Shown one piece after another: positions 58,740-64,000 of a stretch of 64,000 bases of DNA. Each line of letters begins with the position of its first letter. The first letter of the stretch is position 1. This DNA is from Siphonodentalium dalli (lineage: Eukaryota > Mollusca > Scaphopoda > Gadilida > Siphonodentaliidae). Location of the stretch: contig CP136066.1 of NCBI GenBank assembly GCA_032622095.1, forward strand, positions 174,963,164 to 175,027,163, in the 5' to 3' direction. The position numbers and the translations under genes were made by a program. The notes under the pieces were generated by a model. The model had not been told where the DNA came from, made no database searches, and worked only from the letters and a program-made list of their open reading frames with translations.

Positions 58740-59180
58740 TCACCATTTGAAACATCTGTGTCTCAGAAGGTGCTCATGGAGTAATAGCAAATAACTGAAA
58801 TCATAAAATCATTTCCCCCGTTAAAGCTCCCAGAATGGAACAGAATTCAAATAATAGTTTATTTTCAATTGAAGGGGAATAATTCTATATCTAAATATAT
58901 AGTTATTCCCCTTCCATTGAAAATAATAGACTTTGTGTAGAAGATTCAGCACAGACCAGGCGTCGGTATCTCAACGAAAACAACATGTTCACATAGAAAA
59001 ATAGAAAACAGCTGAAATCATAAAAAGATTTCCCCCGTTATGGCTCCCAGAATGCAACCTAATTCAAACTAAAATGTATTTTCAATGGAAGGGGAATAAC
59101 GCTATCTTTAAAATAAAGAGTTATCCCACTCCATTGAAAATAATATACTTTGCGCAACAAAACCAGATGAAACTGAAGCA
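58740..59180. repeat. Two direct copies of a hairpin-bearing unit of about 200 bp
   Basis: Copy 1 (about 58790-58945) and copy 2 (about 58970-59160) share AACTGAAATCATAAAA, TTTCCCCCGTTA..GCTCCCAGAATG and a hairpin whose arms are TATTTTCAATTGAAGGGGAA and TTCCCCTTCCATTGAAAATA. In copy 2 the hairpin has GGAAGGGGAATAACGCTAT / GAGTTATCCCACTCC. Confidence 0.82.
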
Positions 59181-59249
59181 CAAAACATGTTGGTAACTCA
59201 CCCAAATTTTGATTCATTTCTGGTTAAATACGTCCAGAATAGAAAATCG

Positions 59250-59390
59250 TCGGAATAGCGAAACTTCGTTTTGCGAACCTTCGGAATAGGGCACCTTTGG
59301 AATAATGAACATTCGGAATAGGGAACAATCGGAATAATGAACCTTCGGATAGCGAACCTTCGGAATAATGAACCTTCGGAATAGAGAACC
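59250..59390 (-). repeat. 18-bp tandem motif array, inverted
   Basis: Eight or nine more diverged copies of GAACCTTCGGAATA, the reverse complement of the motif at 58111-58222. The two arrays bound the hairpin-bearing repeats, making an inverted pair about 1.28 kb end to end. Confidence 0.9.
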
Positions 59391-59407
59391 ATACCCATCG
59401 AACGTGG

Positions 59408-59604
59408 TTGACATTCCGGTTTATTACTTCAAAGATTTGGTTTGCTTGATTCACCACATAATTAACTTGATCAGCAAATTTCAACTTAGTATCGCTGATT
59501 ACACCGAGGTACTTCTCCGATTCCTTGGGTTCAATTGGAAGTTGTATTTTTGTGTCTGTCGTATGATACTTGTTGTGGGAGTTATTGTGTCCGAAATGTA
59601 GCAC
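59408..59604 (-). pseudogene. Fragment of non-LTR retrotransposon reverse transcriptase
   Basis: The minus-strand text MLHFGHNN..SEKYLGVISDTKLKFADQV matches the well-known C-terminal RT region of Jockey/CR1-like LINEs (pattern K..VLHFG..N followed by KDLGV..D.KL.F..HV). A continuing helix ends INRNVNHVRW, where the frame runs into the 18-bp motif array. Catalytic RT motifs are not present, so it is a truncated relic. Confidence 0.7.
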
Positions 59605-59882
59605 GTTGATTATATATATATATATATGGTAGCATTTACATAACTTGCTAAACTTAGGAATAAATATAAATAATGTTCATACATTATAAGTAATAATGTT
59701 AAGGTGTTTGAAAATAACTCGTTTGTTCCAACCTAAGTTCGTTTGTATTTTTTGGTTCAATTACATATAGACTAAACTAAACTGAAATTTGACTATATTC
59801 GCTTGATTTCTGATTCCCACAAAGGCGAATTGCTTCGACGTTATTACCAGGAATATCGTTGTTTCGTTATTTTTTTATCAAG

Positions 59883-60092
59883 ATGTCCACGACCATTCAT
59901 TCATCTCTATCAAACGATTGTGGATATAGTAACTGGAAAACTGTAGCAGATTTTTTATTTTCAACAGTCATACTTGCAAAGAAGCAACATATGTTGAACC
60001 TGCTACTCCAACAATTATACGATTCGCAAAATCAGTCAGATACGAAAAGGGAAACGGAAAAAGTTCACAAAAGTTCGGGGTATAGAGTGTCT
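59883..60092 (+). CDS. Candidate first exon, 70 codons, unrecognised
   Basis: ATG in a reasonable context (CAAGATGTCC) opens 70 codons ending in phase 0 at GTGTCT|GTAAGT. The product would be MSTTIHSSLSNDCGY.. with a Leu-rich middle (LNLLLQQLYD) and a polar end. No domain is recognised and no downstream exon was found, so it could be chance. Confidence 0.3.
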
Positions 60093-60640
60093 GTAAGTTA
60101 CAACCTGACTGAGTATCATAACTCATAAACTGTCAGTGGACGGCACACCTCGAATTTTCGACAATTCCAACACTTATGTTATTTTGACATATTCCAAATA
60201 AGAAACAACACACAGCTTGTGCGTTGGTAATGATATGCCACTAGCTTTTATACATAATTTTAGGCCAATCGACGGATAAATATGGATCGGCCGGTACGAC
60301 AATAGTTCTCGTATTTTCTGAATGTCATGTCAACTATATTATATATTGGCGAATGTCCTTCGCAACATATGTTGACAATAAATAATTTCTTTTTCTTTTA
60401 AAAGCAAACAATAATACTTGCAACATATAAACACAACATCTATACATGGGCATTTACAGACACGCTATATATACATTGGCAGAGACATGCGCGTGCATAA
60501 ATAGTGTGCTACATGTATTGAAATACCTCTCAAATAAATCAAACATAGTCAACTAACTACAGTCCGCATATATACTGAGATTTTGGAAGGGGCATTTCCT
60601 CAATAGAATGCCGGACGGAAACCGGATATTTAACCTGACA
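60093..60640. other. No gene seen
   Basis: AT-rich, no recognised feature. Confidence 0.4.
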
Positions 60641-61012
60641 TTTTGGTTGCGATATTATTGCAATATTTTGCGCTTAATATTGCGACATCTTGCGCTCAAA
60701 ATTGAATTTAAAGCAAATTATTGCTTCTTCTATATTTTTATTGCATAAATAGAGACAATGTTTAAGATTTGTATATAATTATAGTTGGAAATGCTATATG
60801 TATACTATATGTACACTATATGCACAGTATTAATCTAATATAAATATAACACTATCGGGTCTGTATGATATTTTGCGCGCTTAATATCGAAATATTTTGC
60901 GCTCAATATCGCAATAATAAGCGCGACAGATTTCCGGTATAGCGCTATAATCGCGCCTATTTCGAAATTAAGCGCGCTCAATATCGCAATAAAGGCGCGC
61001 CTCAATATACCA
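60641..61012. repeat. Scattered GCGC / AATATCGCAATA motif cluster
   Basis: Variants of TTTGCGCTCAATATCGCAAT and GCGCTTAATATTGCGA occur several times in both orientations (60649-60704 and 60871-61010), giving CpG-rich islands in AT-rich DNA. It looks like a degenerate repeat, possibly inverted ends of a small element. Confidence 0.5.
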
Positions 61013-61019
61013 CTTCGTC

Positions 61020-62210
61020 TGACTGGTACTGTAGCTTCTTGCTTGGCATAGTTTATTATTAAAAAAATGCAACAAACCGACCACCGTGACATACAACTTC
61101 TTAACGATCACTTCAAGTTCACAGAGAAAGAACTTGTAACTAATGACACAAAGTAAACACTAAGTAAACTCACCCAGGGGACAATGGGCTCGCGTGGATG
61201 TTATATAACGATTCTCCAATTCCTACGCAGGTGCCTCTGATACTAACATTTGTATACAGAAATGCAATCAAGTAACTGGGGCGTTGCTAGGACTTGTCCA
61301 ATCCGAATTGAGGAAAAGTAGAGAAAACATAGGTGAAATTACGTACCCTTAACCTTGGTTGCTTCGTACTTATCTAGGATATGATTCTCCGTTGCCTTGA
61401 CGACGAACGCTGGGAACAGGTTGTAGCTAATGAGTGAATCACCAATAAATGTAAATGTATTTCCCTTGAAAGAAGAACATATATCATCGTTTGAGAAACG
61501 TCTTTGCTGACACGCGCGATTGTGTGGCTTCCAATCAGCGTTATGTTTGTGAATATGTTTGCGCGCCATAAAGTTTGTACACGTAGCGCAGTTACAATTG
61601 TGTTCCATTAAAGGTTGACATATATTATCTTTGCAACATGGTTTACTACCCAGTGGCTCACACATTGCTCTGAAGATCATGCCAGGATAATATATAATGT
61701 TTAGGCATACCCCATCAGATCTCTGGAATGAGTCCCATTTTGTGGTGAAACCATTCCTCCGACGAGCATAGTACGTTTCCAGCGCGATCCATTCTGACTG
61801 AGTGGGGGCCGTGTATAACCATATTCCATTGAACACATCTTTACTATAATCTGGACATTCCGTGATAATAGAACACTGTCTTCCATTGTGTTGCTTCATC
61901 TCGTCACTCGTCCTTCCTATTCGCTCATTTGTCGCTGGCCTTGCATATATATCCTGTTTATCGGTATCAGCTTTCTCACGCAGAGCATTGCTTCGATTAA
62001 GAACAAAGTACATTAGTCCACAAAAAACGACGAAACAAACCAGAATAAGTCGGTTCCACATTATATTAGTTTATCGCGTGCTTCACGTTTTTCCGGGAAC
62101 TGGGTGGCACAAACATAACAAATTTGTTGACATATATAACAACTAATATCCGTCAATCGCATTCGAACAAACTGTCTGTATCTCTACCTGTATAGTTTTC
62201 AGTGCATATG
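61020..62210. repeat. Segmental duplication, copy 2
   Basis: Homologous to 46362-47955 in the same orientation but lacking the MITE-like insertion. At its right edge (62215) it joins directly to copy 2 of the 440-bp dispersed repeat. Confidence 0.92.
61347..62061 (-). CDS. First coding exon of a type II membrane protein with GDS motif (SGNH/NXPE-like), copy 2
   Basis: Same architecture as the exon at 47079-47793: ATG at 62061, a membrane anchor at about residues 6-21, cysteine-rich lumenal part, FTFIGDSLISYNLF near the end and an AAGG|GTACGT donor (donor bases 61341-61346). I count 17 amino-acid differences in 240, seven or more of them in the first 38 residues; the cysteines and GDS block are all kept and there are no stops or frameshifts. 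The three N-glycosylation sequons of copy 1 are all missing here (NGI, NII and EAT). Downstream exons were not found between this exon and 60.1 kb. Both copies may be alternative first exons or separate paralogs. Confidence 0.73.
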
Positions 62211-62214
62211 GACT

Positions 62215-62668
62215 CCCTGATTAATTTGAATTGGATTCCCTCATCGCGATAGAATTGTGGTGTATTAACATTACCCTTCAGAAATCAGCCATAATCAAAA
62301 AGAAATGCATATCATTCCAGGTCCAGAAAACTCGAACCTGGATATCGGAATTGTATGCCTATCACGTATACATTATCATAACTCATAATGCTCATCATAT
62401 TTTGGTGTTTATTTTTGCAAATTCTGATGACTAAACAATGCACATGTTGCGGATATATTATTTTCCACCTCTATATCACACAAAATCATATTTATATTGA
62501 AAATATGAACGGTAACAGTAGGGACACTATGTGTGGGTGCAATGTCATTGGACCTGATCCGGACAGGATCTAGGGGTTATTAAGGTTGCACTTTACTTTC
62601 CTCTCTTCTTCTGGATATCCCTCAACCAGGAAAGGTGGATAAAATATGTTCTCTCGTAGAAATAATTA
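62215..62668. repeat. Dispersed repeat of about 440 bp, copy 2
   Basis: Direct homolog of 53320-53763. Its right end (CTCGTAGAAATAATTATG) runs into the minisatellite. Confidence 0.9.
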
Positions 62669-64000
62669 TGTATAATCCATGGGTGTTGGTGGTCCTGTTG
62701 ATATAGCGAAATTAGATAAGCGTTTACTTGTATAATCCATGGATGTTGGTGGTCCTGCTGATATAGCGATATTAGATAAGCATTTACTTGTATAATCCAT
62801 GGGTGTTGGTGGTCCTGCTGATTCAGCGATATTAGATAAGCGATTACATGTATAATCCATGGGTGTTGGTGGTCCTGCTGATATAGCGATATTAGATAAG
62901 CGATTACATGTATAATCCATGGATGTTGGTGGTCCTGCTGATATAGCGATATTAGATAAGTGTTTACATGTATAATCCATGGATGTTGGTGGTCCTGCTG
63001 ATTTAGCGATATTAGATAAGCGTTTACTTGTATAATCCATGGATGTTGGTGTTCCTGCTGATTTAGCGATATTAGATAAGCGATTACATGTATAATCCAT
63101 GGATGTCGGTGGTCCTGTTGATATAGCGATATTAGATAAGTGTTTACTTGTATAATCCATGGATGTTGGTGGTCCAGCTGATTTAGCGATATTAGATAAG
63201 TGTTTACTTGTATAATCCATGGATGTTGGTGGTCCTGCTGATTTAGCGATATTAGATAAGTGTTTACTTGTATAATCCATGGATGTTGGTGGTCCAGCTG
63301 ATTTAGCGATATTAGATAAGTGTTTACTTGTATAATCCATGGGTGTTGGTGGTCCTGCTGATTTAGCGATATTAGATAAGTGTTTACTTGTATAATCCAT
63401 GGATGTTGGTGGTCCAGCTGATTTAGCGATATTAGATAAGTGTTTACTTGTATAATCCATGGATGTTGGTGGTCCTGCTGATTTAGCGATATTAGATAAG
63501 TGTTTACTTGTATAATCCATGGATGTTGGTGGTCCTGCTGATATAGCGATATTAGATAAGTGTTTACTTGTATAATCCATGGATGTTGGTGCTCCTGCTG
63601 ATATAGCGATATTAGATAAGCGTTTACATGTATAATCCATGGGTGTTGGTGGTCCTGCTGATTTAGCGATATTAGATAAGTGTTTACATGTATAATCCAT
63701 GGATGTTGGTGGTCCTGCTGATATAGCGATATTAGATAAGCGTTTACTTGTATAATCCATGGGTGTTGGTGGTCCTGTTGATTCAGCGATATTAGATAAG
63801 TGTTTACATGTATAATCCATGGATGTTGGTGGTCCTGCTGATATAGCGATATTAGATAAGCGTTTACTTGTATAATCCATGGGTGTTGGTGGTCCTGCTG
63901 ATTTAGCGATATTAGATAAGCGTTTACATGTATAATCCATGGGTGTTGGTGGTCCTGTTGATTCAGCGATATTAGATAAGTGTTTACATGTATAATCCAT
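62669..64000 (-). repeat. 60-bp minisatellite, over 22 copies, open on minus strand
   Basis: Exact 60-bp periodicity, with no indels seen, runs off the right edge. Units differ at a handful of two- or three-state positions (CATGGGTG/CATGGATG, GATATAG/GATTTAG/GATTCAG, CGTTT/TGTTT/CGATT, ACTTG/ACATG). Because 60 is a multiple of three, the minus strand is open for 444 codons as a 20-residue repeat containing MDYTSKHLSNIAKSAGPP, stopping at 62666. No start, splice or domain evidence supports a protein; it could equally be a non-coding minisatellite. Confidence 0.95.

Noticed and set aside
62669..64000. CRISPR-like array
   Set aside because: Units are contiguous 60-bp copies without unique spacers, in an animal-like genome.

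Overview
The window looks like intergenic and repeat-rich DNA from an invertebrate animal. It is AT-rich, genes are split by GT-AG introns, poly(A) signals are present, and no bacterial-style operons occur. Several dispersed repeats match in style what is common in mollusc genomes, especially bivalves: the GGACGGACGG-rich non-coding family ending in a run of C's, and the tandem ATTCCGAAGGTTC motif. I infer a lophotrochozoan, probably a mollusc, from general familiarity and not from a search.

Layout. 1-21404 is the right end of a 538-bp satellite (about 40 monomers, with shuffled multi-monomer blocks), followed by a badly decayed monomer. 21.6-29.6 kb is low-density DNA with dispersed repeats in both orientations and the last two exons of an unrecognised gene (25864-26932). 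29.63-31.87 kb is a second tandem array (225-231 bp units, each with a 22-bp near-palindrome). 32-36 kb is mostly featureless apart from a strong hairpin. 36115-41730 is a complete but mutated DNA transposon: TTAA target duplication, about 145-bp terminal inverted repeats, and a broken gene whose C-terminal half carries the ordered motifs of a FEN1/XPG-type flap nuclease. 41864-45802 is a second inverted-repeat element with arms of about 460-490 bp and no visible gene.

46.4-48 kb and 61.0-62.2 kb are two copies of one segmental duplication. Each carries the first coding exon of a single-pass membrane protein with a GDS motif (SGNH/NXPE-like). The copies are about 93% identical in protein, but only one has N-glycosylation sequons. 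Between them lie SAP-domain exons (48.5-49.3 kb), a deleted THAP/DDE_Tnp_4 transposase, a retroelement-like ORF sitting between two 359-bp direct repeats (50.2-51.9 kb), reverse-transcriptase remnants, a C2H2 zinc-finger first exon, a nested multi-hairpin foldback sequence (57435-58017), and inverted 18-bp motif arrays (58.1-59.4 kb). The window ends inside a 60-bp minisatellite (62669-64000) whose minus strand is open for 444 codons.

The genes do not form a pathway. Most coding signal belongs to mobile elements. The best host-gene candidates are the paired membrane-protein exons and the zinc-finger exon. The most unusual item is the TTAA transposon with a predicted flap-nuclease domain.
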